From: JAEUIV01 sp033763795
Lineage (GTDB): Bacteria > Planctomycetota > Phycisphaerae > Phycisphaerales > UBA1924
DNA length: 64,000 nt
Direction: 5' to 3'
Assembly (NCBI GenBank): GCA_033763795.1
Contig: JANRJV010000032.1
Location: forward strand, 1 to 64,000
The translations under genes were made by a program, and so were the position numbers. The notes below the pieces were generated by a model. It did no database searches and was not told where the DNA came from. It was given only the letters and a program-made list of their open reading frames with translations. Within the stretch, counting starts at the first letter, position 1. Every line of letters begins with the position of its first letter. This document shows positions 44,499 through 52,778 of the stretch, piece by piece.

Positions 44499-45653
44499 TC
44501 ACCGCGCGATGCGCCCGCGCGGCGCCAGCCGAAGGGGCACGTCAGCAACCGGCGGACTGACGTACGGCGGCGCCGGCACCACGCTCACGCTCCGCACCGT
44601 CGGCGGGTCCGAGGCTTCGTCGCCCCCAGCCGTCCCGCGCGCGACGCGGCGCAGCACGCCACCGCCGCGCTCCACCACGGCGAAGGACGCGTACACCCCG
44701 TCGAGACCGGCGCACGCCTCGCGCGAGAGGCACATGATGAGCTGCGACGAGCCGCTGTTGACGTCCGAAGGCAGGCGCGCCAGCGACACCACCCCGAACT
44801 CATGCTCCAGCGAGCTCCGCTCGAAGTCGATCCGCCAGCCGCACCCGCCGAGCCCCGTGCCCGTCGGATCCCCGGTCTGCACGAAGAACGGCCTGCCCTG
44901 CGCGTCCTCGGCGAGGATGCGGTGGAACGTAACGCCCTCGTAGACCCCCAGCTGCGCCAGCGAGAGCACGTGGGCGCACGTCCGCGGCGCCGCGTCCCAC
45001 CGCAGCGCCAGCGTCATCTCGCCCGCCGTCGTCCGCATGATCAGACGGTGATCGCGGTGCACCAGCACTCCCAGGGGCCCCGCCAGCTCCGCGGGCGGCG
45101 GGGCGTCGTCCACCGCTTCGCGAAGCTCCCGCCGCGCGCCCGCCGGCAGTTCCAGCAGCGAACGCGCCGCGGCCTGATCCCCGCTCTCCACCGCCCGCCA
45201 CAGCCGGGCGCTCCACGCGTCCGACAGGCGCGGCGGCTCGCGCAGCACTTCCAGAATCAGCGGCGTACCGACCGGCCTACCGCCCGCACGCGCCTGCAGC
45301 ACCAGCGCCCGCGGCCAGCGCTCCCCCGCCATCTCCCACAGCGTCGCCCCGCCCTCCGTCACCCGCGACAGGCGCACCGGAACATCCGCGAACGGACCGG
45401 CCGGCACGTCCATCTCCGCGATCGTCTCGCCGTCAGCCGCGTCGAGCAGCGCGATCGTGCGCTCGCCCGGGAGCCCGGGCCAGAACCGCGCCGCGAGCTC
45501 GACGTCCGCGCCCGCGGGCCAGAAGCGCCGCGTCACGTCCAGCGACGCGCCGACCGCAAGCGCGAGAAACCCCGCGAGCGCTTCGACAGCGATCAGACCG
45601 CGGCCCGTGCGCCGCGCTCGAACAGCACGCTGGAGGAACAGTTCACGCCGCAC
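44499..45653 (-). CDS. Cyclophilin-type peptidyl-prolyl isomerase, membrane-anchored
   Basis: 384 residues from GTG 45653. A hydrophobic segment near residues 20-38 (IAVEALAGFLALAVGAS) is a signal anchor. A poorly conserved region of about 160 residues follows. The cyclophilin domain then starts at MRTTAGEMTLAL and has GVTFHRILAEDAQGRPFFVQ, GDPTGTGLGG and SSQLIMCLS. The key Arg (FHR) and the Gln of FVQTGDP are kept, but the F-x-I motif usual near SQFFI is altered to SQLIM, so activity may be reduced. It probably acts as an extracytoplasmic folding helper. It starts 9 bp after the pilin-like gene and may share its transcript. Confidence 0.8.
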   Translation of the reverse strand: MRRELFLQRAVRARRTGRGLIAVEALAGFLALAVGASLDVTRRFWPAGADVELAARFWPGLPGERTIALLDAADGETIAEMDVPAGPFADVPVRLSRVTEGGATLWEMAGERWPRALVLQARAGGRPVGTPLILEVLREPPRLSDAWSARLWRAVESGDQAAARSLLELPAGARRELREAVDDAPPPAELAGPLGVLVHRDHRLIMRTTAGEMTLALRWDAAPRTCAHVLSLAQLGVYEGVTFHRILAEDAQGRPFFVQTGDPTGTGLGGCGWRIDFERSSLEHEFGVVSLARLPSDVNSGSSQLIMCLSREACAGLDGVYASFAVVERGGGVLRRVARGTAGGDEASDPPTVRSVSVVPAPPYVSPPVADVPLRLAPRGRIAR

Positions 45654-45662
45654 GCGTGAAGG

Positions 45663-46508
45663 TTAGTCGAGCCCGGGATTGAGAATGTCCCAGCCGCGCC
45701 GCGAGGGCGAGCCGCCCGCTCCATAGCTGGGCGGCGCTTCGGGCAGGCTCTGATACAGCTCGCCCGTCACATCGGCGAACCAGGTGACGACCAGGTCCGC
45801 CCGGAGCATGTTGTTCCCCGAGATGTGGTTGTAGTCCGAACGCGTGCGCATGCCGTCGGCGGCGAGGGGCGTCTCGGGATGCAGCTCGCTCAGGTACCGA
45901 GACTTGGCGGGCACCCGGTACTGATAGTTGGAGGCGATGAGGCCCCGACCGCCCGTCCACTCGGGCACGTACATCTCGTACTCGTGGTCGCCGTGGTGGC
46001 TCGGGCAGTAGAACACGCCCGGATGGTTCAGATAGCCGTCGCCGAAGAGAATTCCCAGCCCATCCCACAAGGGCGATGAATCCCCCGGTTCGAGCGGCGC
46101 GTATCGGAGGAAGATGGTGTCCGTTCCGTCCGTCGCGGATTCAGTGTCGTCGTGTTCCTGCGGCTCGTTGCCGGACGCCGCGGGTCGATTCTGCGCAGCG
46201 CCGTTCCCCGCATTAGGCTGGCTGCTCGATGCGGGGGGGAGGGGCGGCTCGGCGAACAGCGCCGGGGGCAGCTGGTCGCGATAGTCGTTGGTGTACGCCT
46301 GGATGGCGATGCCGAACTGCCGAACGTTCGAGCCGCACCGCACGCGACGCGCCGATTCCTGCGCCTTCATGAGCGCCGGCGTCAGGATCGACAGCAGCAC
46401 AACCATCACCGCGATCGAGATCAGGAGATCGATGAGGGAGAAGCCGCTCCGGGCTCGCGTACGCGGGCCAGCGCCAGCGACCATGAGATGGCGCGAGATC
46501 ACGCCCAT
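45663..46508 (-). CDS. Pilin-like protein with type IV prepilin signal (Glu5 replaced by Asp)
   Basis: About 281 residues from ATG 46508, with GGAGG about 11 nt upstream; ATG 46484 is a shorter option. The prepilin signal is RARSGFSLIDLLISIAVMVV: cleavage is expected after Gly, but position +5 is Asp rather than the near-universal Glu. The head has SHHGDHEYEMYVPEWTGG and ends RGWDILNPGLD. It contains an Asn/Gln/Pro-rich disordered segment (about residues 95-130). It resembles the DUF1559/H-X9-DG pilin family in general size but lacks a clear H-X9-DG. Function is unknown. Confidence 0.72.
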   Translation of the reverse strand: MGVISRHLMVAGAGPRTRARSGFSLIDLLISIAVMVVLLSILTPALMKAQESARRVRCGSNVRQFGIAIQAYTNDYRDQLPPALFAEPPLPPASSSQPNAGNGAAQNRPAASGNEPQEHDDTESATDGTDTIFLRYAPLEPGDSSPLWDGLGILFGDGYLNHPGVFYCPSHHGDHEYEMYVPEWTGGRGLIASNYQYRVPAKSRYLSELHPETPLAADGMRTRSDYNHISGNNMLRADLVVTWFADVTGELYQSLPEAPPSYGAGGSPSRRGWDILNPGLD

Positions 46509-46831
46509 CTGCACTTCGTCCTCCACTCCGGGGTCAAGCCTCGGGCTTGCCCCGAGAACCGGACATCCGGGAGAACTATAAAAGACGTCGGCCATTTGTG
46601 CTATCGGATGAGTGGGTATTTTTCCGAACCCGTCCTGTTTTCGGTCATTGGCCGGCTCCGGATGTCTCGTTTTGAGTAGGGAGCATGTTTTCGGACGACC
46701 CTACTGGACTCCGAACATTTCCGGGCTATTCTTGGGTGTTGCCGGTCTTGCAGCATCCTGGCTCTTTCACCTGCGTATCACCTTCATAGAATGAGGGTGT
46801 GGAGTCCCGAGGGTGTTGACGGGAGGTTCCC
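46509..46831. other. Divergent intergenic region upstream of the ECF sigma gene
   Basis: 323 bp and relatively AT-rich, with several T/A tracts (for example TATTTTT near 46616). It should hold promoters for the pilin-like gene (minus) and the sigma/anti-sigma pair (plus; see 46705-46732). No gene was seen. Confidence 0.45.
46705..46732 (+). promoter_or_regulatory. Candidate promoter for the ECF sigma/anti-sigma operon
   Basis: TGGACT and TATTCT are separated by 16 nt. The stretch CCGAACATTT inside it resembles an ECF -35 (GAAC), so self-activation by the sigma factor is possible. A second -10-like TAGAAT lies nearer the gene. Both are weak matches. Confidence 0.28.
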
Positions 46832-47404
46832 GTGTCCCACAGCTCAGCGGACGAAGATCTGGACCTCATGACGCGCGTCGCCGCGGACGACGAGGCCGCG
46901 ATCGCTGAGCTGTACGACCGCTTCGGCTCGCTCGTGTACCGCATGGCGTATCAGTCCATGCCGACACGGTCGGATGCCGAAGACGTCGTGCAGGAGGTGT
47001 TTGTCAGGCTCTGGCGGACGTCCGGGCGGTTCGATCCGAAGCGCGCTGCGCTGGTGACCTGGGTGATGTTGATTGCCAGAAGGCACATGGTCGACCGTCT
47101 CAGAAGGATAAAGGCCCGGGTCAAGACGGGCACTCTCGAAGAAGGATGGTCTCCCGCGGCGGTCCTGGGCGATAAGGATTCGGCCCGCATGGAGCATGAC
47201 GAGCGGTTCATCGCCGTTATGAAGAAGATCGACAAGCTTCCGGAATTGCAGAAGACCGTGGTGAAACGTGCGTATCTGAACGGTCAGACTCTCAAGCAGA
47301 TCGGCGCCGAGCTCGACGTACCGCTCGGGACGATCAAGTCCGCCTTGAGCCGGGCCCTCGTCCGGCTCCGTGAAAAGACCTCCGGGGAGGAGTTGACGGC
47401 ATGA
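46832..47404 (+). CDS. ECF-family RNA polymerase sigma factor
   Basis: 190 residues from GTG 46832, with GGGAGG 5 nt upstream. Region 2 includes LYDRFGSLVYRMAYQSM, SDAEDVVQEVFVRLWR and AALVTWVMLIARRHMVDRLR. Region 4 includes LPELQKTVVKRAYLNGQTLK and GTIKSALSRALVRLRE. This is close to the SigK/ECF19-like group, which works with RskA-type anti-sigma factors, and one follows with a 4-nt overlap. The sigma factor redirects RNA polymerase to a small regulon in response to an envelope signal; the signal is unknown. Confidence 0.9.
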   Translation: MSHSSADEDLDLMTRVAADDEAAIAELYDRFGSLVYRMAYQSMPTRSDAEDVVQEVFVRLWRTSGRFDPKRAALVTWVMLIARRHMVDRLRRIKARVKTGTLEEGWSPAAVLGDKDSARMEHDERFIAVMKKIDKLPELQKTVVKRAYLNGQTLKQIGAELDVPLGTIKSALSRALVRLREKTSGEELTA

Positions 47405-48183
47405 CCTCTCGCGAACTCTTCGAGCTGGCGTCCCTCGATGTGATGGGCCTTCTGGATGATCAGGAGCGTGCCGCCTTCGAGGAAGCCTTCCGGGCCGCGC
47501 CGCCCCACATCCAGGCGCAGATCCGCGCCGAGCAGCTCCGCTTCGCCGACGACTCGCTCCTGCCCGAGGCCGACGCCCCGGCGGGCCTGCGGGGCAAGGT
47601 GCTCGCCGCCGTCCGCGACGCCATCGCGGCCGTGCACACCGAGCCCATCGCCCGCATCGGCACCGGCTCCCGGCTGGTCTCCTCGGCCGCGATCTGGCGC
47701 GCCGCGTGCATCGGCTTCGCCACCGCCTCGCTCGTCCTCGCCGGCTTCGCGCTGCACGTGAGCCAGCTCAACCGCAGCATCCAGGATCAGGCCCTCTCCA
47801 ACGCCGTCAACGACGAGATCCGCGCTTCCGCGGGCCCGGGCTTCGCACCCTTCCTCGCCCGCTCGACCGTCCGCCATGTCGCCTTCACTCCCGCCGCCGC
47901 CGACTACAGCGGCAAGGCCGCCGCCGCCCTGCTCGTCGACTCCGAGAACCGCTCGGCCTACCTCGTCTGCAACGCGCTGCCCATCGAGGGCGGCACCTAC
48001 AAGCTCGTCCTCGAGGATGCGCAGGGCAAGCAGACCACCATCAAGGAGTTCCAGGCCTCCGCCGGCAGCTTCTTCATCCCGCTCAAGGACGTGCCCGTCG
48101 AGAGCATCCGCCAGATGCAGATCCAGTCGCCCGCTCAGGACGGCAGCCGGCACGAGACCTTCCTCGCGGCCCGCGGCGTCTGA
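47401..48183 (+). CDS. RskA-like membrane anti-sigma factor
   Basis: 260 residues. Start ATG 47401 overlaps the sigma stop (ATGA), the usual arrangement for a sigma/anti-sigma pair. The N-terminal domain (ELFELASLDVMGLLDDQERA) matches the helical anti-sigma domain of RskA proteins. One transmembrane helix lies at about residues 98-118 (RAACIGFATASLVLAGFALH). The outer C-terminal domain has the RskA-like beta pattern (YLVCNALPIEGGTYKLVLED). It has no CxxC/HxxxC zinc site in the anti-sigma domain. It should hold the sigma factor at the membrane until a signal triggers release, probably by proteolysis. Confidence 0.82.
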   Translation: MTSRELFELASLDVMGLLDDQERAAFEEAFRAAPPHIQAQIRAEQLRFADDSLLPEADAPAGLRGKVLAAVRDAIAAVHTEPIARIGTGSRLVSSAAIWRAACIGFATASLVLAGFALHVSQLNRSIQDQALSNAVNDEIRASAGPGFAPFLARSTVRHVAFTPAAADYSGKAAAALLVDSENRSAYLVCNALPIEGGTYKLVLEDAQGKQTTIKEFQASAGSFFIPLKDVPVESIRQMQIQSPAQDGSRHETFLAARGV

Positions 48184-48199
48184 CCGGCGAACCGGCGTC

Positions 48200-49531
48200 T
48201 CAGATCTTCCAGCGCTCTTCCCCGCCGTCCTCAGGGACGGCGGCTTTGTTTCCGGAGGCGGCGCCCATCCGACCGACCAGCGTGACCCCCGCCGCGGCGA
48301 GCGCCGCGCAGACCCCGACCATCCCCGCCGAGATGCCCGCGAAGAGTCCCAGCCTCGTGTCGCGCACCGGCGTGTCCTCGACGCGCGCCGGCGCGGTGAC
48401 GACCGTCGTGGCGCGATCGAGGCGCCGCGACCGCGCATCGTTGGCGCTCGCCGCCAGCGCGGAGGCGAAGGTCTCGAGCACGTGACGCGTCTGGGCCGCG
48501 CCCTGACCCTTGAAGGTCAGCCGCAGCTCGCCCGGGCTCGCCTCTTCCACCGTCAGATCCTGCTCCGTTCGCGCGCGGACGTCCGCGGGCGTCGCCAGCG
48601 TCTCGTAGCCGCGGCGTTTGAGCCGCTGGGCCACCTGCTCCATCAGCATGGGGTCCTCGGCCAGCCCGACATGGAACGCCCGCCAGGATTCGACCGCCTC
48701 GTCCGTGTGCGCCGCGGTCCCCGGCTGCCGCTCCATCGCCAGCGTGCAGTGCGCCAGATACGTCGGCGGCTGCAGCACCCCCGCGATCCACCACGACGCG
48801 GCCCCGATGGCCCCGACGCCCCCCGCGCTGAACATGAACGCGGCGGCGATCGCGATCATGCGCGGGCCGCGACGCGTGCGCGAAGGCGCCGAAGGCGCCG
48901 CGACCGCCGAACGCTCCGGCACGGGCGCGCTGGCGCCGACGGCGGAGTCGGCAAGAGCCGCGGCGGGACCGGCGGCGATTCTTCCCGGCGCGGGTCGTTC
49001 CGCGGCGCGTGCGGCGAGAGCCGCCGCCGCGTCTCGAAGCTTTAGCGCATGATCGGCCAGCAGCCCGCGCTCCCGCACCAGCCGCGACCGCCGAAGGGTG
49101 CACCACGCATGAAGCTCGCCCAGGCGCTCGGCCGCGGCGGCGACCGCGCGCTCGCGATCCCCCAGCTCCTCTTCGCGCTGCTTCCAGCTCGAGGCCTCGC
49201 TCTGCAGCGTGCGCTGCGCTTCGGAAAGCTCGCGGAAGCGCTCGCACAGCTCGTGCTCACGCTCGGAGAGCTGCGAGGCGTGCTGCTGCATCTGGCGTTC
49301 GCGGCGGTCGAGCTCGACGCTGCGCGACTCGTACTCGTTCGTCAGGCTCCCCAGCGACTCCAGCTCGCGGCGCAGCGCATCGAACGCGCCCGAGACGCGG
49401 CCCACAGCCTCCGTCGGGCCGGCGGCGGCGTCGCTCGTCGCCTGCGTCGTCTCATCGGGCGGCCCGGCGGGGCGCGGCGCACCGCTGAACAACTCATCGA
49501 GCGGGTCGGATCGGGGCGCGGCGTCGCTCAT
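48200..49531 (-). CDS. Coiled-coil protein with C-terminal Wzz-like membrane domain
   Basis: 443 residues from ATG 49531. Residues about 45-160 form a long heptad-rich coiled coil (QMQQHASQLSEREHELCERF). A Pro/Ala-rich stretch leads to a first helix (IAIAAAFMFSAGGVGAIGAA). A periplasmic segment begins PPTYLAHCTLAMERQPG and ends in a second helix (LGLFAGISAGMVGVCAALAA). Two membrane helices bracketing a PPxY-type domain is the layout of Wzz/chain-length regulator proteins of polysaccharide export. The long cytoplasmic coiled coil in front is not standard for Wzz. A role in exopolysaccharide is inferred from this layout alone. Candidate -10 GATAGT is 7 nt from the ATG. Confidence 0.6.
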   Translation of the reverse strand: MSDAAPRSDPLDELFSGAPRPAGPPDETTQATSDAAAGPTEAVGRVSGAFDALRRELESLGSLTNEYESRSVELDRRERQMQQHASQLSEREHELCERFRELSEAQRTLQSEASSWKQREEELGDRERAVAAAAERLGELHAWCTLRRSRLVRERGLLADHALKLRDAAAALAARAAERPAPGRIAAGPAAALADSAVGASAPVPERSAVAAPSAPSRTRRGPRMIAIAAAFMFSAGGVGAIGAASWWIAGVLQPPTYLAHCTLAMERQPGTAAHTDEAVESWRAFHVGLAEDPMLMEQVAQRLKRRGYETLATPADVRARTEQDLTVEEASPGELRLTFKGQGAAQTRHVLETFASALAASANDARSRRLDRATTVVTAPARVEDTPVRDTRLGLFAGISAGMVGVCAALAAAGVTLVGRMGAASGNKAAVPEDGGEERWKI

Positions 49532-49538
49532 CGCAGCG

Positions 49539-49544
49539 ACTATC
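49539..49544 (-). promoter_or_regulatory. Candidate -10 element (GATAGT), leaderless type
   Basis: On the minus strand GATAGT ends 7 nt before ATG 49531 with no Shine-Dalgarno sequence. It is a weaker match to TATAAT than the others in this window. Confidence 0.25.
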
Positions 49545-49647
49545 GGCCGTCGAAAACCCCTTCTGCACTGTGGGAGATCGCCGCACGCTGTTTTTAACCG
49601 TGCGCAGCTCCCCGGAGCCGCGGCCCCGGCCCGGCGACCGTGCAGAC

Positions 49648-49682
49648 TATGATGAAGTCTCAACTTTCACTCTTGAGTGAAA
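49648..49682 (+). promoter_or_regulatory. Candidate -10 (TATGAT) and operator/hairpin in the mqnE leader
   Basis: TATGAT at 49648-49653 is followed by a perfect inverted repeat TTTCACTC-TT-GAGTGAAA at 49665-49682, ending 4 nt before ATG 49687. The right arm contains GAGTG, the only Shine-Dalgarno-like stretch. An alternative pairing CTCAA (49659-49663) with TTGAG (49673-49677) excludes the first, so an RNA switch or a DNA operator are both possible. Confidence 0.45.
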
Positions 49683-49686
49683 ACCC

Positions 49687-50985
49687 ATGACGACGACCCT
49701 CGCCCCCGATCCGCAGCACGCTCCTCCGGCCTCCCGCCCCGCGGGCCCGCTCTCCGGGCCCGACCCGCGCGTGGAAGCCGTCCGCGACAAGCTGATCCGC
49801 GGGCAGCGCCTCTCGCTGGAAGACGGGGCCGCGCTCTACGCGACGTTCGACATCTGGACGCTGTGCGAGCTGGCTGACATGGTCCGCAGAAGACTGCACG
49901 GCTCGGCGGCGTACTACAACATCAACCGCCACTTCAACTACTCGAACGTGTGCGCGCTCTCGTGCAAGTTCTGCGAGTTCTATCGCAAGGACGGCCAGGA
50001 CGGCGCGTACACGCGCGACCTCGCCTACGCACGCGAGCAGGCGCGGCTCGCCGTCGAGTCGGGCGCGACTGAGATCCACATCGTGGGCGGGCTCCACCCG
50101 ACGCTGCCCTTCTCGTACTACACGGATCTGCTGTCGGCGATGCGCGAGGAGGCGCCGGCGGTGCACCTCAAGGCGTTCACCGCCGTGGAGATCGTGCACC
50201 TGGCGAAGATCGCGCGGGTCTTCAAGCAATCGGACCGCACGGCCGGGATCCGTCACGTCCTCAGCGAGCTGAAGCGCGCCGGCCTCGGGTCGCTGCCGGG
50301 CGGCGGGGCGGAGGTCTTCGACGACCGCGTGCACGACGAGGCCTTCAAAGGCAAGATCCGCTCGGACGTCTGGCTGGACGTCCACCGCGTGGCCCACGAG
50401 CTGGGGCTGAACACCAACGCCACGATCCTCTACGGGCACATCGAGGACCGCACGGACCGCCTCGTCCACATGGACATGCTCCGCCGCGCGCAGGACCAGG
50501 CGCTGGGGCGCCTCGGCTACCAGCCCGACGAGACCGGCGCCATCACCCTGACGCGGCGCGGCGTCCGACTGCCCACACCAGAGATGAACGGGGCCGGCGG
50601 CTACTTCCAGACCATCATCCCCCTGCCCTTCTTCCCCGACGGCAGCGAGCTGGAGCGCCTCCCCGGGCCCGCCGGGCTCGAGAACCTGCGCACCATCGCC
50701 GTCGCGCGGCTCATGCTCGACAACTTCCCGCACGTCAAGGCGTTCTGGATCATGCAGACGCTGCACATGGCCCAGCTCATGCTCCAGTCGGGCGCGGACG
50801 ACATCGACGGCACCGTCGTCTGGTACGACATCACCAAGGTCGGCGGGGCCTCGACGCACCAGGAAACAACCGTCGCGGACCTGCAGCGCGTGATCCGCGA
50901 GGCGGGCTTCGAGCCGCTGGAGCGCGACACCCTCTATCGCCGCGTGCATCGCGAGGGCAAGAGCTGGTCGGTCCGGGCGGGCTGA
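49687..50985 (+). CDS. mqnE: Aminofutalosine synthase MqnE (radical SAM)
   Basis: 432 residues. The radical SAM cluster motif is Cys89, Cys93 and Cys96 (NVCALSCKFCEF). HLKAFTAVEIVHLAKIARVF and GLGSLPGGGAEVFDDRV are MqnE signatures. The enzyme joins 3-[(1-carboxyvinyl)oxy]benzoate to S-adenosylmethionine to give aminofutalosine, an early step of the futalosine route to menaquinone. A cytoplasmic FeS enzyme is expected. An insert KQSDRTAGIRHVLSELKRAG lies between the usual blocks. ATG 49687 is chosen over an out-of-frame ATG 49677. No other mqn gene is in the window. Confidence 0.92.
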   Translation: MTTTLAPDPQHAPPASRPAGPLSGPDPRVEAVRDKLIRGQRLSLEDGAALYATFDIWTLCELADMVRRRLHGSAAYYNINRHFNYSNVCALSCKFCEFYRKDGQDGAYTRDLAYAREQARLAVESGATEIHIVGGLHPTLPFSYYTDLLSAMREEAPAVHLKAFTAVEIVHLAKIARVFKQSDRTAGIRHVLSELKRAGLGSLPGGGAEVFDDRVHDEAFKGKIRSDVWLDVHRVAHELGLNTNATILYGHIEDRTDRLVHMDMLRRAQDQALGRLGYQPDETGAITLTRRGVRLPTPEMNGAGGYFQTIIPLPFFPDGSELERLPGPAGLENLRTIAVARLMLDNFPHVKAFWIMQTLHMAQLMLQSGADDIDGTVVWYDITKVGGASTHQETTVADLQRVIREAGFEPLERDTLYRRVHREGKSWSVRAG

Positions 50986-50998
50986 CAGGTCCGCGGCC

Positions 50999-51017
50999 GG
51001 CGGGGGCTCGCCCCGCC
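50999..51017. repeat. GC-rich hairpin after mqnE
   Basis: GGCGGGG and CCCCGCC form a 7-bp stem with a 5-nt loop, 14 bp after the mqnE stop. No T run follows, so it may only assist termination or protect the 3' end. Confidence 0.35.
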
Positions 51018-51121
51018 TCGGGCGCGTCCGCATCGCTTGCCCCACCTGCGGGGCGCGAGTAGCCTCCCAGCGGGGTTCCGGGCCGTATGCCCGTCGATGG
51101 GCCCCGGACGCCAGACTTCTT

Positions 51122-52747
51122 ATGCCGACGGTCACGCTGGTCTGCAACGATCGACGCATCCCCCCTGTCGAGCTCGGGGCTGAGCCGGTTGCCTTCGGAC
51201 GGCACTCGGACAACGACGTCGCGCTGCTGGAGGACGACGTCGCCAGCCGCTTTCACTGCGTGATCGAGCCCGGGGCCGAGGGCACGCACGTGCTGAAGGA
51301 CCTCGGCTCGCGCAACGGCACGCGCGTCAACGGCGTGCCTATCTCGACAACCGCGCTCAAGCCCGGCGACGTCATCAGCATCGGCAAGCACACCTTCACC
51401 GTCACGCTCGAAGAGGCGCCCAAGCCCAAGCCCGCGCGCAGCCGCGACCAGACCATCGACGACCCCGCGGCCAAGGACGCCTCGGCGTGGGCCGCCGAGC
51501 TCCGCAGCATCATCGACGCCCTCCCGCCCAAGAGCGCCGGGCTGGACGCCATCTCGCTGATCGACGCCTCGAACAACCGCAGCGACGCACTCACCAGCGA
51601 GGGCCAGGGCGCGACATCGATCCGGCTGCTCATCCTCGCCGCCAGCAAGGCCCGCGCCACCGACATCCACTTCGAGCCCCGGCCCGACGTCCACGGGGTG
51701 CGCATGCGCGTCGACGGGCAGATGGTCCACATCCTCGACCTGCCCCGGCAGGTGGGCGAGCTGGCCCTGGGCCTCGTCCGCAACGCCTGCCAGATGCAGC
51801 AGGCGGCCCGCGACGCCACCCTCGACGGGCACTTCGGCGTCAGGTTCCCCGACCGCCGCGTCGACTACCGCGCCTCCTTCACCCCCACGGTGCACGGCCA
51901 GAAGCTCGTGCTCCGCATCCTCGACGCGCGCACCGCCCCGCAGTCGCTCGCCGACGTCCACCTCCCGCTCTACATGCTCGAGCGCGTGCGCAAGTCGTGC
52001 CAGCAGGACGCCGGCATGATCCTCGCCTGCGGGCCCACGGGTTCGGGCAAGACCACCACGCTCTACAACGCGCTCCGCGAGATCGACCGCCAGCGCCGCA
52101 ACGTCATCACCATCGAGGACCCCGTCGAGTACACGATCGATCACGTCACGCAGATCCCCGTCGGCGTCAACAACACCTTCGGCGACCTGCTGCGGTCCGT
52201 GCTCCGCCAGGACCCCGACGTCATCCTCGTGGGCGAGATCCGCGACGGAGAGACCGCGCGCACCGCCGCCCAGGCGGCGATGACCGGCCACGTCGTCTTC
52301 TCAACCGTGCACGCCAAGGACTCGATCGGCGCCGTCTTCCGCCTGCTGGACCTGGGCATCGAGCCCTACCTCGTCGCCAACTCCATGGACATCATCATCG
52401 CGCAGCGGCTGCTCCGCCTGCTGTGCGACTTCTGCAAGAGGCCCGTCAAGGTCAGCCCGGGACAGGCGACGCGCATCGGCCGCTTCCTTGAGGGAAAGTC
52501 CGAGGTCTACGCCGCCACGGGCTGCGCCAAGTGCCTGCGCACGGGGTTCAACGGCCGCCGCGCCGTCTTCGAGATGCTCGACTTCAACGACGAGCTGCGC
52601 GACTGCGTCCTCAACAACCCCTCCATCGCCACCATGAAGAAGATCATCGAGCAGGGCGTCTTCACAACGCTCCAGCAGTCGGGCTGGCTCCTCGCGGCCA
52701 AGGGGCTCACCACCCTCGACGAAGTGGAACGCTCGACCGGCGGATGA
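51122..52747 (+). CDS. FHA domain fused to a GspE/PilB-type secretion ATPase
   Basis: 541 residues. Residues about 20-95 are an FHA domain with the phosphothreonine-binding set FGRHSDND, ASRFHC and LGSRNGTRVNG. A linker of about 70 residues follows. A GspE-type core then begins at SIRLLILAASKARATDIHFE, with GPTGSGKTTT at about 304-313, TIEDPVEY, DPDVILVGEIRDGETA and a His box STVHAKDS. Two CxxC pairs (CDFC and CAKC) form the usual zinc site, widely spaced. The N1E domain of classical GspE is missing and the FHA takes its place. This suggests regulation by Ser/Thr kinases. No partner platform gene is adjacent. Confidence 0.88.
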   Translation: MPTVTLVCNDRRIPPVELGAEPVAFGRHSDNDVALLEDDVASRFHCVIEPGAEGTHVLKDLGSRNGTRVNGVPISTTALKPGDVISIGKHTFTVTLEEAPKPKPARSRDQTIDDPAAKDASAWAAELRSIIDALPPKSAGLDAISLIDASNNRSDALTSEGQGATSIRLLILAASKARATDIHFEPRPDVHGVRMRVDGQMVHILDLPRQVGELALGLVRNACQMQQAARDATLDGHFGVRFPDRRVDYRASFTPTVHGQKLVLRILDARTAPQSLADVHLPLYMLERVRKSCQQDAGMILACGPTGSGKTTTLYNALREIDRQRRNVITIEDPVEYTIDHVTQIPVGVNNTFGDLLRSVLRQDPDVILVGEIRDGETARTAAQAAMTGHVVFSTVHAKDSIGAVFRLLDLGIEPYLVANSMDIIIAQRLLRLLCDFCKRPVKVSPGQATRIGRFLEGKSEVYAATGCAKCLRTGFNGRRAVFEMLDFNDELRDCVLNNPSIATMKKIIEQGVFTTLQQSGWLLAAKGLTTLDEVERSTGG

Positions 52748-52778
52748 ATCCGCGCGCGTCGCGCGCAGGCGCCGGACA

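Noticed and set aside
38166..46831. A dif-like recombination site near the skew switch
   Set aside because: I looked for an AT-rich, imperfectly palindromic 28-bp site and found no convincing candidate; the species' consensus is unknown.
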